64,000 nucleotides of DNA, from assembly GCA_934777435.1 (NCBI GenBank), contig CAKVNK010000002.1, positions 337,928 through 401,927 on the forward strand, read 5' to 3'. Below are positions 9,355 through 20,047 of the stretch, in pieces (position 1 is the stretch's first letter; each line of letters opens with the position of its first letter). The stretch is from an uncultured Clostridia bacterium. Lineage in GTDB: Bacteria; Bacillota; Clostridia; Christensenellales; UBA1242. Made by a program: the position numbers and the translations under genes. The notes beneath the pieces were generated by a model, which did not search any database, was not told the DNA's origin, and saw nothing but the letters and a program-made list of their open reading frames with translations.

Positions 9355-9696
9355 ATGAAATTGATAACTATTGATATTAAAAGTGAACAACAGACTGTAA
9401 AGCAAGCCATTGCCGAATTTTTGGTTGAATTAGACGCTTGCCGTAAAGGTGGATACAGAGTGCTTAAAGTTATTCATGGATATGGTAGCCATGGCGTAGG
9501 TGGTGCAATCAAACGAGAGTTTTTACATGAGTGTCAAAACCTTAAAGGGCGTGGCAAGATAGAGGATTATGTTTGTTGCGATAACTGGACAGAACGCAAC
9601 ATAACACGCAAAATTGCAATAAATTATTGCCCAGATTTGCTTGCGGATAGAGAATTGTATTTGCTTAATCCTGGGTGTAGCATTGTGATTGTTTGA
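9355..9696 (+). CDS. Smr-domain protein (small, stand-alone)
   Basis: 113 residues, almost entirely one Smr domain. The diagnostic stretch is KVIHGYGSHGVGGAIKREF (compare the HGxG motif of Smr/MutS2 C-terminal domains), preceded by a short beta-strand segment and ending in the hydrophobic CSIVIV. Smr domains are RNA or DNA nuclease/binding domains, for example in MutS2 and in ribosome-rescue nucleases; which activity applies here cannot be read. The start is the ATG at 9355, where the Smr-like sequence begins; the frame extends to 9313 but without support. No Shine-Dalgarno sequence. Confidence 0.8.
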   Translation: MKLITIDIKSEQQTVKQAIAEFLVELDACRKGGYRVLKVIHGYGSHGVGGAIKREFLHECQNLKGRGKIEDYVCCDNWTERNITRKIAINYCPDLLADRELYLLNPGCSIVIV

Positions 9697-9863
9697 TGCT
9701 GTACGGCTTAAATTTGCTAGTTATTGACAGTAAAATATAAAATGAAACAACAAATTGTTTTCTTTTTAAGCGTTTTTGTGGCATAATAAAAATATAAATA
9801 TATTTTTGCGTGGTAAAATAACACTAAAATCAGCAAAAGCCAACGCAAAACAAAGGGGTGTAT

Positions 9864-11708
9864 ATGGGCAAACGTATTGGTCAAATTGAAAGAAAATACA
9901 AACGCCGTAGTGGGCTGGGTTCATTTTTATTCGGCTCGTTTATTGGTATTTTATTAGGTATAGGCATAGTGGCAGGTTTGGGTGCACTTATTTATTTTAA
10001 AGCGTCACCAGAATGGATAAACCGCACATTTAAAACCAACATTGATTTAGGCAGTGAAGATTTAAACAAAATCACTTTAAGCCAAGCGGTAAATAAAGCA
10101 ATTTACATTTCAAACAATCGTGACACTTACACTTTGGCAGATTTTGAACACGATTTTAACTATGAATTGCCAAAAGAAATTAAAGGTATCAATATTGAAA
10201 AACTTAAAACAAGGCCTTTAACAGAATTGGGTAAAGGGATTACAGATGTTTTAAATGATGTTTCTGTTAATGATTTAGACCAACTTTACACTCCAACTGG
10301 AGATGTTGAAAAATTGTTAGATGACGAGTTAACATTATATGTTAAAACTGGTTATTTAAACGGTGATAAAGTTTATGCTGATAAAGATTGCACGGAAGAA
10401 GTCGAATTTGCGACAATCCAAAATGGTGGTGTTCAAATCAAAGATATGAACAAAGTGCCAGTTGACAACAAAGTTACATTTGGTTTAAAAGACGTTCCGG
10501 TTTTGCAAGGCTTGCCAGTATATATCACACATATTGGTGATAATATGACAATCAAACGTCTTGAAACCGCTTTTGGCATTGTTATGCCTTCAATCATCAA
10601 AATCAGTGATGAAGATAAGAAAGTTAAAAAGATTAATGACCTTGGTGATATTATTGATAATATGTACTTGGCAGATTTCCTTGACTATGAGTATGACGCA
10701 ACCGCTGATAAAGTTTATAAAACAGTGGACGGTGTTAAAACAGAAGTGACTGGTGCAGTTGCAACTATCTCTAAAAAGAAAGTTAAAGAACTTAACACCT
10801 TGGAAGGCACAATCCAAACAATGCGTGTTTATGAAGTGTTAAATTACACATTATCAAGCGGCAAATATTATGATAATGGCACAGAAGTTACAGGTATAAT
10901 GTCAAAGATTGCAGGATATACTGTTGGCACACTTTCAAGCGATATTCAAGGGCTTTCTATTGCTGATATTATGGACTATACTGTTTCAGGCAACACTGTA
11001 ACAGACAAAAACGGCAACCCAGTAACTGGCGTTTTAAAAGTTATTGCAAACTTAACAGTTGGTAATATGGCAGACCAATTACAATCAAAAATCAATGATA
11101 TGACAATCGCAGATGTGTTAGATTACACCATTTCAGGTAGCACTGTAACAGACAAAAACGGCAACCCAGTAACTGGCGTGCTTAAATGTATTGTAGACCT
11201 TAAAATCGGCAATATGGGCACAGGCTTGCAAACAAAGATTGATAGTATGGCATTGGCTGATGTGCTTGGCTATGAAGTGCGTGACGGCAAAGTTTATAAA
11301 AGCACCACTCAAATCACTGGGCTTATGGCAACATTGGTTAAAAAGAATATAACAGTGTCTGGCTTATCAGATGCGATAAACGACCTTAAAATATTCGAAG
11401 CACTTGACTACACTTTGGATACAGCAACCTCAAAATATTATAAGGATGCAAACAACAATGGCGTTATGGATGCTGGGGAAGAAGTGACAGGTGTGCTTTC
11501 AATCATCGATTTAACAGATAAAGTAAGCAATCTTTCAACACAAATTTCATCTGTCCTTACTGGTGAAAGGGCAAAAACATTAAAAGAACTTCAGTCAGCA
11601 GGCTTAATTGATAAAAACCTTGACTTAAACAAAAAGATTGCTGGCACAAATGTTGTGCTTGGTGATTGCACATTAGATAGTTTGCTTGCAAATATTCCAA
11701 CAGAATAA
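9864..11708 (+). CDS. Membrane-anchored repeat protein of unknown function
   Basis: 614 residues. A basic N-terminus (KRIGQIERKYKRR) precedes one membrane helix (about residues 23-45); the rest should face outside. The external part is made of repeated units of about 50-75 residues, each with a strand ending in a TG[VI][LM] pattern followed by a helix ending near IADVLDY or similar. Two units share an identical 39-base stretch (10994-11032 and 11141-11179, 147 bases apart), a sign of recent duplication. ATG 9864 is chosen: AAAGGGG lies 5 bases before it. There is no sorting signal. An accessory envelope protein is likely; a specific role is not shown. Confidence 0.8.
   Translation: MGKRIGQIERKYKRRSGLGSFLFGSFIGILLGIGIVAGLGALIYFKASPEWINRTFKTNIDLGSEDLNKITLSQAVNKAIYISNNRDTYTLADFEHDFNYELPKEIKGINIEKLKTRPLTELGKGITDVLNDVSVNDLDQLYTPTGDVEKLLDDELTLYVKTGYLNGDKVYADKDCTEEVEFATIQNGGVQIKDMNKVPVDNKVTFGLKDVPVLQGLPVYITHIGDNMTIKRLETAFGIVMPSIIKISDEDKKVKKINDLGDIIDNMYLADFLDYEYDATADKVYKTVDGVKTEVTGAVATISKKKVKELNTLEGTIQTMRVYEVLNYTLSSGKYYDNGTEVTGIMSKIAGYTVGTLSSDIQGLSIADIMDYTVSGNTVTDKNGNPVTGVLKVIANLTVGNMADQLQSKINDMTIADVLDYTISGSTVTDKNGNPVTGVLKCIVDLKIGNMGTGLQTKIDSMALADVLGYEVRDGKVYKSTTQITGLMATLVKKNITVSGLSDAINDLKIFEALDYTLDTATSKYYKDANNNGVMDAGEEVTGVLSIIDLTDKVSNLSTQISSVLTGERAKTLKELQSAGLIDKNLDLNKKIAGTNVVLGDCTLDSLLANIPTE
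10994..11179 (+). repeat. In-frame 39-bp perfect direct repeat
   Basis: Copies at 10994-11032 and 11141-11179, spaced by 49 codons, inside the membrane-anchored repeat protein. Recombination between them would remove one unit in frame. Confidence 0.9.
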
Positions 11709-11741
11709 CAAACCAAACAAACTGACATAAATTTAATACTT

Positions 11742-11780
11742 AAATGCGTGTAAACTATAAAGTAAAGCACGCATTTTTTT
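11742..11780 (+). terminator. Rho-independent terminator
   Basis: AAATGCGTG pairs with CACGCATTT across a 17-base loop, followed by Ts. It ends the repeat-protein transcript. Confidence 0.85.
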
Positions 11781-11879
11781 ATTGTGTCAACTATAAGATG
11801 CATTTTAATTTCTATATACGGATATATACAATATGTAATAAATAAGAAGAATCAAAGGGCAAAACTTGCTATTTACACC

Positions 11880-11959
11880 GATAAATAGGCTAAAAATAGC
11901 ATATTTTAAAAGAATTTAAAAAAAATTGAAAAAATTTTAAAAAAAGTTTGCAAAAACCT
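11880..11959 (+). promoter_or_regulatory. A-tract UP-element-like region of the rRNA promoters
   Basis: Closely spaced A and T tracts precede the first rRNA promoter, and similar tracts separate the two promoters. This is typical of UP elements and curved DNA at rRNA promoters. Confidence 0.55.
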
Positions 11960-11988
11960 TTGACAATAGTTTTGTGGTGTGTTATTAT
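11960..11988 (+). promoter_or_regulatory. 16S rRNA promoter P1
   Basis: TTGACA (11960-11965), 17-bp spacer, TATTAT (11983-11988). Confidence 0.85.
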
Positions 11989-12092
11989 AGCAATGCTTTT
12001 GAATTATCAAGGCATTTTTTAAGGCCAAATAAACCTTAACACTAAAATTTAAAAAATTTTTAAAAAATATTAAAAAAGTTTTAAAAAAAGTG

Positions 12093-12121
12093 TTGACAAA
12101 AGGTTTAAAATGTGGTATCTT
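12093..12121 (+). promoter_or_regulatory. 16S rRNA promoter P2
   Basis: TTGACA (12093-12098), 17-bp spacer, TATCTT (12116-12121). A transcribed leader of about 230 bases follows before the mature 16S; it holds no gene. Confidence 0.85.
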
Positions 12122-12355
12122 AATCTTGCGCTTGAAATAAAGGGGCACCAAAAGTGCTTAAATTCAAGGGCCAAACCGATAAGGTTTGTTTGAACAATTT
12201 ATATCTTAATAGGTACTATGGTAAGAAATTTGATTTGAACAAAACAAAGTTTCTGCCAATTCCAAGTTTTTTGAACAACGAAAATTAGCCAAGCTTAATG
12301 AGCAAGGTATTTACAAAGATTGTTTGTTTATCGTAAGATAAATTTTCAATACCAT

Positions 12356-13925
<1,570 letters not shown>

Positions 13926-14056
13926 AAAGAGCATATCTTTAAAGTCGACTTGATAACTTAAAGTTATCTTGAATAGTGTGAGTGAACATAACACTCGATA
14001 AAAAAATATGGGAACAGAAAACGTGATGTACCTTTAAGTTTAAGATATAAATACTA

Positions 14057-14090
14057 AAAAGAACGAGATTAACCCTCTCGTTCTTTTTTT
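14057..14090 (+). terminator. Terminator directly after the 16S gene
   Basis: An 11-bp stem AAAGAACGAGA/TCTCGTTCTTT with a long T run. Confidence 0.93.
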
Positions 14091-14229
14091 ATGCTTTTTT
14101 TAAATTGTGTTCATTATAATTTATCTACATAACCTATTGTTTATATACAATATAATAACATTTATTTGCTGTGTTATGTTGAGTTGGTGGTTAGTTAAAC
14201 TGATTTAGTTTGATTTGGTTTTATTTAAT

Positions 14230-14267
14230 TTGACAGATTTGACAAAATAGCATATATGTGTTAACAT
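14230..14267 (+). promoter_or_regulatory. Two overlapping promoters, the second leaderless
   Basis: TTGACA (14239-14244), 17-bp spacer, TAACAT (14262-14267), then 6 bases to the ATG at 14274. A second pair, TTGACA (14230-14235) and TATATG (14253-14258), also has a 17-bp spacer and would give a leader of about 9 bases. Neither leader could hold a ribosome binding site. Confidence 0.75.
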
Positions 14268-14273
14268 TTTATT

Positions 14274-15011
14274 ATGATTGAAGAAACAAAAAACCCTGAA
14301 ACAAAAAAATTAACACCTGAAGAATTGAAAAAAGCAAGAGTAGAAGCCGACCGTAAATACCTGATTGAAGGTGTTAAACAAATGAAAGAACGTGAATTTG
14401 AAATTTTGCCAGACAGTGTTAAAGAAAGCATAAATAAATTTGTCAGCATTGCATTGGAAAATAATATGTCAACAGAAGAAGTGATATACTGTGTTAGATT
14501 TATGCCAGCAGACCAAGCAGAACAAATTTGTGATAGATTGAGATATGCGTATGATGGCGTTAGAGGCAGTGATAGTGATTTTGATGAAGAACAAGATAAA
14601 GTCCTGAAAAACCCTTATCAACATTTGGATAGCATGCTTTGTAGAATATATGCTGAAGATTTTGTTAGGGCTTGTGATAAGTCAAAAGATGGAATGCCAA
14701 AAGTATTATCAGTTACAGCGTATAGGCAGTTGTATAAAAGAAATAAAGAAAAACGTTTTTTATCTTATTATGAATTGTTTATGATATTAAACGGTATGCA
14801 TATTTCAACTATTCCATTAGTATTGAAAAATGCAGAACAACCTGATGATAAATATTATAAAATTGTAAAAGCATTGCACGCTGTACGTTGGAATGTAAAA
14901 TATAGAAACTGTGAATATAAAATGTTGTGTGATTTGCACCAAGATTTTGTAAACGATGCCCTTGAAATTCAAGCTGAAGTTTTGGCAAAGCGCAACACAA
15001 TAAATGTTTAA
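14274..15011 (+). CDS. Unknown soluble protein, leaderless
   Basis: 245 residues. The N-terminus is strongly charged (Lys/Glu-rich, residues 1-55, probably helical) and the rest is helical with several Tyr/Cys-containing segments. There is no signal peptide, membrane helix or recognised domain. A consensus promoter ends 6 bases before the ATG and no Shine-Dalgarno sequence exists. It stands alone between the 16S terminator and its own terminator (15011-15038). Confidence 0.75.
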   Translation: MIEETKNPETKKLTPEELKKARVEADRKYLIEGVKQMKEREFEILPDSVKESINKFVSIALENNMSTEEVIYCVRFMPADQAEQICDRLRYAYDGVRGSDSDFDEEQDKVLKNPYQHLDSMLCRIYAEDFVRACDKSKDGMPKVLSVTAYRQLYKRNKEKRFLSYYELFMILNGMHISTIPLVLKNAEQPDDKYYKIVKALHAVRWNVKYRNCEYKMLCDLHQDFVNDALEIQAEVLAKRNTINV

Positions 15012-15038
15012 AATAGGCAATTTTGCCTATTTTTTTTG
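15011..15038 (+). terminator. Rho-independent terminator
   Basis: AAATAGGCAA pairs with TTGCCTATTT, followed by a T run. Confidence 0.9.
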
Positions 15039-15091
15039 TTTGAAAAATTCATTTAAACAAAGTAAAATAATAGAGTTAAAGTAAATAAATA

Positions 15092-15100
15092 TGATATACT
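15092..15100 (+). promoter_or_regulatory. Extended -10 promoter, leaderless
   Basis: TGA-TATACT (15092-15100) is an extended -10 box. Six bases then lead to the ATG at 15107. No good -35 is seen, as is common with extended -10 promoters. Confidence 0.6.
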
Positions 15101-15106
15101 AATTTT

Positions 15107-17230
15107 ATGAAAAGATTAAAAATATCCGTTCTATCATTAATAACATTGATTTGCGCAGTTTGTGGCTGTGTAGGATTTCGTATTTTTAAAAATTCATCAA
15201 GTTATGCTTTATCAACGTTTTCTACAACTTCACTGCCTTCTAGTTATGATAGCAGAGATATGAATATTGTTACTCCTATTAAAGATCAGGGTGATACAAA
15301 CTTATGTTGGGCATATTCAAGTATAGCAGTGGCGGAAACATCAATATTGAAATCGGGTATAGATTCAACTGTAAATAATACTAATTTATCATTATATCCA
15401 ATAGCTGTTGGATATAGCCGGTATAAAAGGAATGCCGATCCGCTTGGAAATACACCTGGGGAATATTCAAGCACAAATTATTTAAAAGCTTCAGGCGATC
15501 CATCATATGCTGAAACTTTATTTTCTCAATGGTGTGGACCAGTTTATAATAATATTAGTGCAAATGCTGATTGCTTTGAGAATTCTGCTTATCGTTTTGT
15601 TGAATCTTCACAAATTTATAATGACAATTTGTCGAAAGAGCAGCAAATAATTGCAATTAAAAATGCGATTGTAAAATATGGTGCAGTAACATTTTCGTAC
15701 AATAATGTAAGGGAAAAGTATTATTATAATCCAAAAAATGAAACGGGTGATGATGTTTATCCGCATGCTTGCTCTTTAATTGGCTGGGACGATAATATTT
15801 TGGCAACAAATTTTGAACCAAAAGGGGCAACTCAAAACGGTGGTTGGTTGGTTAAAAACAGCTACAATAGCTTGCCATATTTTTATTTGTCGTATGACAC
15901 AAGTATAAGCAGTTATGTTTATGCTTTTAAGTTTGAAAAAAAAGATAAGTATGATTATAACTATTTTTATGATTATGTTTTTAACGACTTTTTAAATTAT
16001 ACTAAAAATTGTAAATTTGCTGGCAATATATATCAAGCAAAAAAGGGGAATGGCGAACATTCTGAATATTTAAAAGCAGTAAACGTTGCAGTACTTGGTA
16101 AAAATTATAGTTGCGATGTTGAAATTTATACAAATTTGACTGATACATCTGATCCGACATCGGGCGATTTGTCAGCAACAGCAACAGCAAATTTTGAAAC
16201 ATCTGGTTATAAAACTATAAGTTTAACATCACCAGTAAAATTAACAGCAAATAGCAAGTTTGGTGTTGTTGTTCGTTTGAATGGGGATAGTAATGCAGTT
16301 TTAAGATTAGCACATTGTGCAAACCAGTCGTTTGAAAAAACAAGTTCGGGATGGAGAAATTTAAACACTTGTACGGCCAGGATAAAAGCATTTACTTCGC
16401 TTTATCAAGAAACACAATCTCAAATTAATATTGAACAAGCAGAAATCTCAAAGATAGATGATTGCATGTTTACAGGAAGTTATATTAAACCACAAATACA
16501 AGCAAAAATATCAAATACTCAACTGATCGAATCAAAAGATTATGTTGTGGAATATTTAAACAATATAAATGTGGGACAAGCCCAAATTGTTATCAAAGGG
16601 ACAGGTGATTATACAGGCACCAAATTAGTTCAATTCAATATAACACAGGCAAACATTCAAAATTGCGATATAAATGTGGAGGATAATTGCACATATAATA
16701 CTCAACCGCAAAAACCCAAAATTGTAGCGACATATAATAATTTTACGCTGATGGAAAATACAGATTATAGTTTAGAATATGAAAACAATATAAATGCAAG
16801 TGATTTTGCAGTTGTAACAGTTATTGGTATGGGCAATTTTAAAGATAGTATCAGCATCAATTTTAATATAAAAAAAGCGGATAGTCCAACAAAAGAATTT
16901 GAGCAAATATCCATAGATGTTAATTCAGCGGACACTTTGGCTGACATTGTTTTACCAACTGGTTGGGCTTGGTTGGATCCAACAATAAAAATCACTACTG
17001 ATTTAAATTCGGCATATATTATATATGTTGGAGAAGATAGGGATAATTATTTGCAAACGACATGCTTAATAGGTATAAAACAAGCAGATAATGACACCAC
17101 AAATCAAGGAAATTCAAACGCAAACAAAGTATTATCTCAAAAACAGAGGTACATTTTATATTCAGTTGTTATTGGATGTGTGTTTGTTGCGGTTGTGGTC
17201 GTATTAATTGTGAAAAAGAGGAAAAATTGA
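15107..17230 (+). CDS. Secreted, membrane-anchored papain-family (C1A) cysteine protease
   Basis: 707 residues. A signal peptide (about 1-35) is followed by a C1A peptidase domain. Catalytic Cys67 lies in the pattern QGDTNLCWAYSS, His220 in PHACSLIGWDD and Asn251 in GGWLVKNSYN; the Gln of the oxyanion hole is in KDQGD. No long propeptide separates the signal from the mature-like sequence. A lectin-like beta domain seems to follow (about 310-425), then two related beta modules of about 80 residues (about 447-520 and 527-600). A C-terminal membrane helix (about 684-703) ends in KKRKN, with no LPXTG motif. It probably cleaves surface or environmental proteins outside the cell. It is predicted to be leaderless. 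Confidence 0.88.
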   Translation: MKRLKISVLSLITLICAVCGCVGFRIFKNSSSYALSTFSTTSLPSSYDSRDMNIVTPIKDQGDTNLCWAYSSIAVAETSILKSGIDSTVNNTNLSLYPIAVGYSRYKRNADPLGNTPGEYSSTNYLKASGDPSYAETLFSQWCGPVYNNISANADCFENSAYRFVESSQIYNDNLSKEQQIIAIKNAIVKYGAVTFSYNNVREKYYYNPKNETGDDVYPHACSLIGWDDNILATNFEPKGATQNGGWLVKNSYNSLPYFYLSYDTSISSYVYAFKFEKKDKYDYNYFYDYVFNDFLNYTKNCKFAGNIYQAKKGNGEHSEYLKAVNVAVLGKNYSCDVEIYTNLTDTSDPTSGDLSATATANFETSGYKTISLTSPVKLTANSKFGVVVRLNGDSNAVLRLAHCANQSFEKTSSGWRNLNTCTARIKAFTSLYQETQSQINIEQAEISKIDDCMFTGSYIKPQIQAKISNTQLIESKDYVVEYLNNINVGQAQIVIKGTGDYTGTKLVQFNITQANIQNCDINVEDNCTYNTQPQKPKIVATYNNFTLMENTDYSLEYENNINASDFAVVTVIGMGNFKDSISINFNIKKADSPTKEFEQISIDVNSADTLADIVLPTGWAWLDPTIKITTDLNSAYIIYVGEDRDNYLQTTCLIGIKQADNDTTNQGNSNANKVLSQKQRYILYSVVIGCVFVAVVVVLIVKKRKN

Positions 17231-17321
17231 ACTGTCAAATCTTGACAAACTTTAAAATTTTGGTATGATTGAAACATGAAATTGACGTGTAAACAAGTTA
17301 AAGTTTAAAAGATGAATAGGC

Positions 17322-17377
17322 AAAAAAACACCTATATTAAGTTTACCTACTAGGGTTGCTATATAGGTGTTTTTTTG
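17322..17377. terminator. Long bidirectional terminator
   Basis: A 16-bp perfect stem (AAAAAAACACCTATAT with its complement) around a 23-base loop, with A and T runs outside. It lies between the convergent protease gene and sigE and can serve both. Confidence 0.85.
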
Positions 17378-17530
17378 TGCAAGTAAGAATTGAGTTTTAA
17401 AAGTGTTTGGTATTAAAATTTTGCGTTTTGTTGATAAGTTGAACTATATGCTCTTGTAGTTTTTTATAAGTTTTACTAAATATAGTTTTAATGTGTTTTA
17501 AAAATTGATTTAACAAGCACAAGCAAAATG

Positions 17531-18283
17531 TTAATGATTATTAAGCATTTGGTGGTGGAGTTTGTTTAAAATTTTCTTTTCTAAACGAGAAATATAACTT
17601 TGTGAAATGTTCATACTATCTGCCACTTCTTTTTGTGTTAATTCATCATAACCGTTTAAGCCATAACGCATACACATAATTTGTTTTTCACGGTCATTTA
17701 AGGTGTTGACGCATTGTAGTAGAAAGTTTTTTTGATTCTCCAATTCAATGTTTTCATATGCTGGTTTTGGGTCTGGGATAGTTTCACCTAAGGTTAAATT
17801 GTTGCCGTCATCATCACCGGCTAAAATATCGTCTAAACTCATATCATTTATGCTTTTGTTGATTTTGCGTAAATACATCAAAATCTCATTTTCGATACAT
17901 CTGCTGGCATAGGTTGCAAGTTTGATATTTTTATCTAATTTATAACTATCAACCGCTTTTATAAGCCCAATAGAGCCAACGGAAACTAAATCTTCTAAAC
18001 TTAATTTTTTGCTTTCAAAACGTTTGGCTATATACATTACAAGGCGTAAGTTGTGCTCAATCAATTTTGCTTTTGCTGTTAAATTATGCTCGTCTTGAAA
18101 TGCACGCACAAGGTTTTGTTCAGATGTTATATCAAGTGGTTCTGGCAGGCTTTCGGCAGTAAAAATATAGTTAACAATGTTGTCAGGTTGCAAAAAATCT
18201 GGCTTAAAAATTTTTAAATATATCCTTTTAAAAAACAGTTTGATTTTGCTTATTGCTGATTTAAAAAATTGTTTTATTTTCAT
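17531..18283 (-). CDS. sigE: RNA polymerase sporulation sigma factor SigE (pro-form)
   Basis: 250 residues. It controls the first mother-cell programme in sporulation. The N-terminus is a basic, amphipathic pro-sequence (MKIKQFFKSAISKIKLFF and following) of the kind removed by SpoIIGA. Region 2 shows NLRLVMYIAKRFE, DLVSVGSIGLIKAVDSY and LATYASRCIENEILMYLR, near-identical to SigE. Region 4 shows LNDREKQIMCMRYGL and SQSYISRLEKKI. AAAGGAAT precedes the ATG at a normal distance. It lies 32 bases downstream of spoIIGA in the same direction. Confidence 0.95.
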   Translation of the reverse strand: MKIKQFFKSAISKIKLFFKRIYLKIFKPDFLQPDNIVNYIFTAESLPEPLDITSEQNLVRAFQDEHNLTAKAKLIEHNLRLVMYIAKRFESKKLSLEDLVSVGSIGLIKAVDSYKLDKNIKLATYASRCIENEILMYLRKINKSINDMSLDDILAGDDDGNNLTLGETIPDPKPAYENIELENQKNFLLQCVNTLNDREKQIMCMRYGLNGYDELTQKEVADSMNISQSYISRLEKKILNKLHHQMLNNH

Positions 18284-18315
18284 ATTTTATTCCTTTTATT
18301 TTTGTGGTTTTGTGT

Positions 18316-19128
18316 TTATAAAAAGGCAGGCGATAGCAATGCTTGATAATTGCCTGAACTGAATTTTTGATTTACAACCGCCACTGTGGCTGATTGTATG
18401 ATTTTAACTTTGCGGTTTATTTTTATTTGCAGTTCGTCAATGCTGTAAAGTTTAACAATGTTACAACCAGAAACAGTTTGCAAATTGATGTTTTGCGTTG
18501 AATTTGGCCTTAACAGGTAGTCTATGTAAGTTTGTTTGGTTAAGGATAAATAACTATCCAAATCAAGCACAAGCACCGGTTGTCCGTTTATGTGTAACAT
18601 ATTGCCAGTGTCTAAAAATGCGTGTAGTGATAATGTGTTGCCGTCCTTTTTAAGTTTTATTGAATAAATCAAATTGCTTAAATTTAATTTAAGTTTAATT
18701 TGTCTTGCCACAAAGGTTAGTAGATAACTGCCAATTAAACAGATAGCCAACACTTGCCACAAGTGAATATTATTTGCAAAAACAATACCGCCAGAGTTTA
18801 GGTTGCCACCACCACACAAAGAAATCACCAAGCCACACAAGGCAAGGGTGTAAGCAAACAGCAACAACATATTGCCCAAAAGCTGTTTAAAATTGATTTT
18901 AAATGCAATTTTTAGCATCACAAATGCACACAAAACTTTTAATAGGTTTATGATAATTGCATCAGTAACAAACCCTGCACATAAAACATTAAAGCCAGTG
19001 CCAATTATGCTTGAAAACACCAGTTTAAAGAAACTTGTTTTGTTTTTTGTGGTTAGTTGAGTTAATCTGAGCAAGCATAGGTTGATTAAACTATTTTGTA
19101 ATATAAAATCTTCTATATAAATATTCAT
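18316..19128 (-). CDS. spoIIGA: Sporulation sigma-E processing peptidase SpoIIGA
   Basis: 270 residues. A septal membrane aspartic protease that cuts the pro-sequence from SigE. The N-terminal half has five hydrophobic helices, and the soluble half carries the aspartyl protease motif AFLDTGNML. The start was moved from 19209 to the ATG at 19128: family members begin MxxYxDxxxLxNxxxDxxLL, which matches MNIYIEDFILQNSLINLCLL. No Shine-Dalgarno sequence precedes it; a -10 box ends 6 bases before the ATG. It is directly upstream of sigE, as in other endospore formers. Confidence 0.92.
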   Translation of the reverse strand: MNIYIEDFILQNSLINLCLLRLTQLTTKNKTSFFKLVFSSIIGTGFNVLCAGFVTDAIIINLLKVLCAFVMLKIAFKINFKQLLGNMLLLFAYTLALCGLVISLCGGGNLNSGGIVFANNIHLWQVLAICLIGSYLLTFVARQIKLKLNLSNLIYSIKLKKDGNTLSLHAFLDTGNMLHINGQPVLVLDLDSYLSLTKQTYIDYLLRPNSTQNINLQTVSGCNIVKLYSIDELQIKINRKVKIIQSATVAVVNQKFSSGNYQALLSPAFL

Positions 19129-19134
19129 ACAAAA

Positions 19135-19164
19135 AGCATAATGCAAGCAAGAATTGTTTGCCAA
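19135..19164 (-). promoter_or_regulatory. spoIIGA promoter, leaderless
   Basis: On the minus strand: TTGGCA (19159-19164), 18-bp spacer, TATGCT (19135-19140), 6 bases, ATG 19128. Confidence 0.55.
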
Positions 19165-19192
19165 TGTGTAATTTTGGTTTTGTTTAAGTATC

Positions 19193-19200
19193 TTGTCGAA
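19193..19200. promoter_or_regulatory. Spo0A box in the spoIIGA-sigG divergent region
   Basis: TTGTCGAA matches the Spo0A binding consensus (TGNCGAA core). It lies about 65-72 bases upstream of the predicted spoIIGA transcription start. Control of spoIIG by phosphorylated Spo0A is established in Bacillus; its use here is inferred. Confidence 0.6.
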
Positions 19201-19276
19201 ACAACACAAATTTTTGAAAATTTGCTTAATGGCGAATAGAAATTTTGGTTAAAGACACAATATTTAAGAGGTATTT

Positions 19277-20047
19277 ATGGCAAGACGTGTTTATATTTGT
19301 GGGGTGGATACTAGCAGTTTGCCCAAAATAACAAATCAACAATCATGTGAACTTTTGCAACGCATTAAAGCAGGGGATGAAAATGCAAAAGATTATTATA
19401 TTTTTTGCAATATGCGTTTGGTGCTTTCGATTGCACAAAGATTTATTAACTGCAAAGAAAATATGGACGACATTTTCCAAGTTGGTTGTGTTGGACTTAT
19501 GAAGGCGATTGACAACTTTGATGTGTCGCTTAATGTGCAGTTTTCAACCTACGCAGTGCCAATGATTATAGGTGAAATAAAGCGTTTTTTGCGTGACGGC
19601 TCTGCTATGCGTGTGAGCCGTAGTCTGCGTGACACGGCTTATCAAGTGATGAAAAGCAAAGAACGTTTGCAACAAGACCGCGTTGATGAAGTTGGTATTG
19701 AAGAAGTTGCAACTGACTTAAATTTAACAATACGTGAAGTGTACGATGCCATTGATGCGATAAGTTCACCACTTTCACTTGATGATGCTTTGATGAACGA
19801 GAGTGACGAAGAAATGAAATTGAGTGACCAAATAGCCGACACGGAGCACTCTGTAGATAAATGGATAGACCACACAGATTTGCTTGATGCAATCAAATTG
19901 TTGGACGATAGAGAACGTGAAATTTTAAACTTGAGATATTTTGTTGGTAAAACACAAATGGAAGTGAGTGATGAAGTGGGCATTTCACAGGCACAAGTCA
20001 GCCGTTTGGAAAAGAACGCCCTTGAACATATACGCAAAAGTTTGTAG
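19277..20047 (+). CDS. sigG: RNA polymerase sporulation sigma factor SigG
   Basis: 256 residues. It drives late gene expression in the forespore. The N-terminus VYICGVDTSSLPKITNQ is diagnostic for SigG. Region 2 (NMRLVLSIAQRF, DDIFQVGCVGLMKAIDNFD, FSTYAVPMIIGEIKRFLRD), region 3 (VSRSLRDTAY) and region 4 (LDDREREILNLRYFVGKTQMEVSDEVGISQAQVSRLEK) are complete. AGAGG precedes the ATG. Unlike the collinear spoIIGA-sigE-sigG order of Bacillus, sigG is divergent from the other two. I could not find a convincing SigF/SigG-type promoter by eye. Confidence 0.96.
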   Translation: MARRVYICGVDTSSLPKITNQQSCELLQRIKAGDENAKDYYIFCNMRLVLSIAQRFINCKENMDDIFQVGCVGLMKAIDNFDVSLNVQFSTYAVPMIIGEIKRFLRDGSAMRVSRSLRDTAYQVMKSKERLQQDRVDEVGIEEVATDLNLTIREVYDAIDAISSPLSLDDALMNESDEEMKLSDQIADTEHSVDKWIDHTDLLDAIKLLDDREREILNLRYFVGKTQMEVSDEVGISQAQVSRLEKNALEHIRKSL

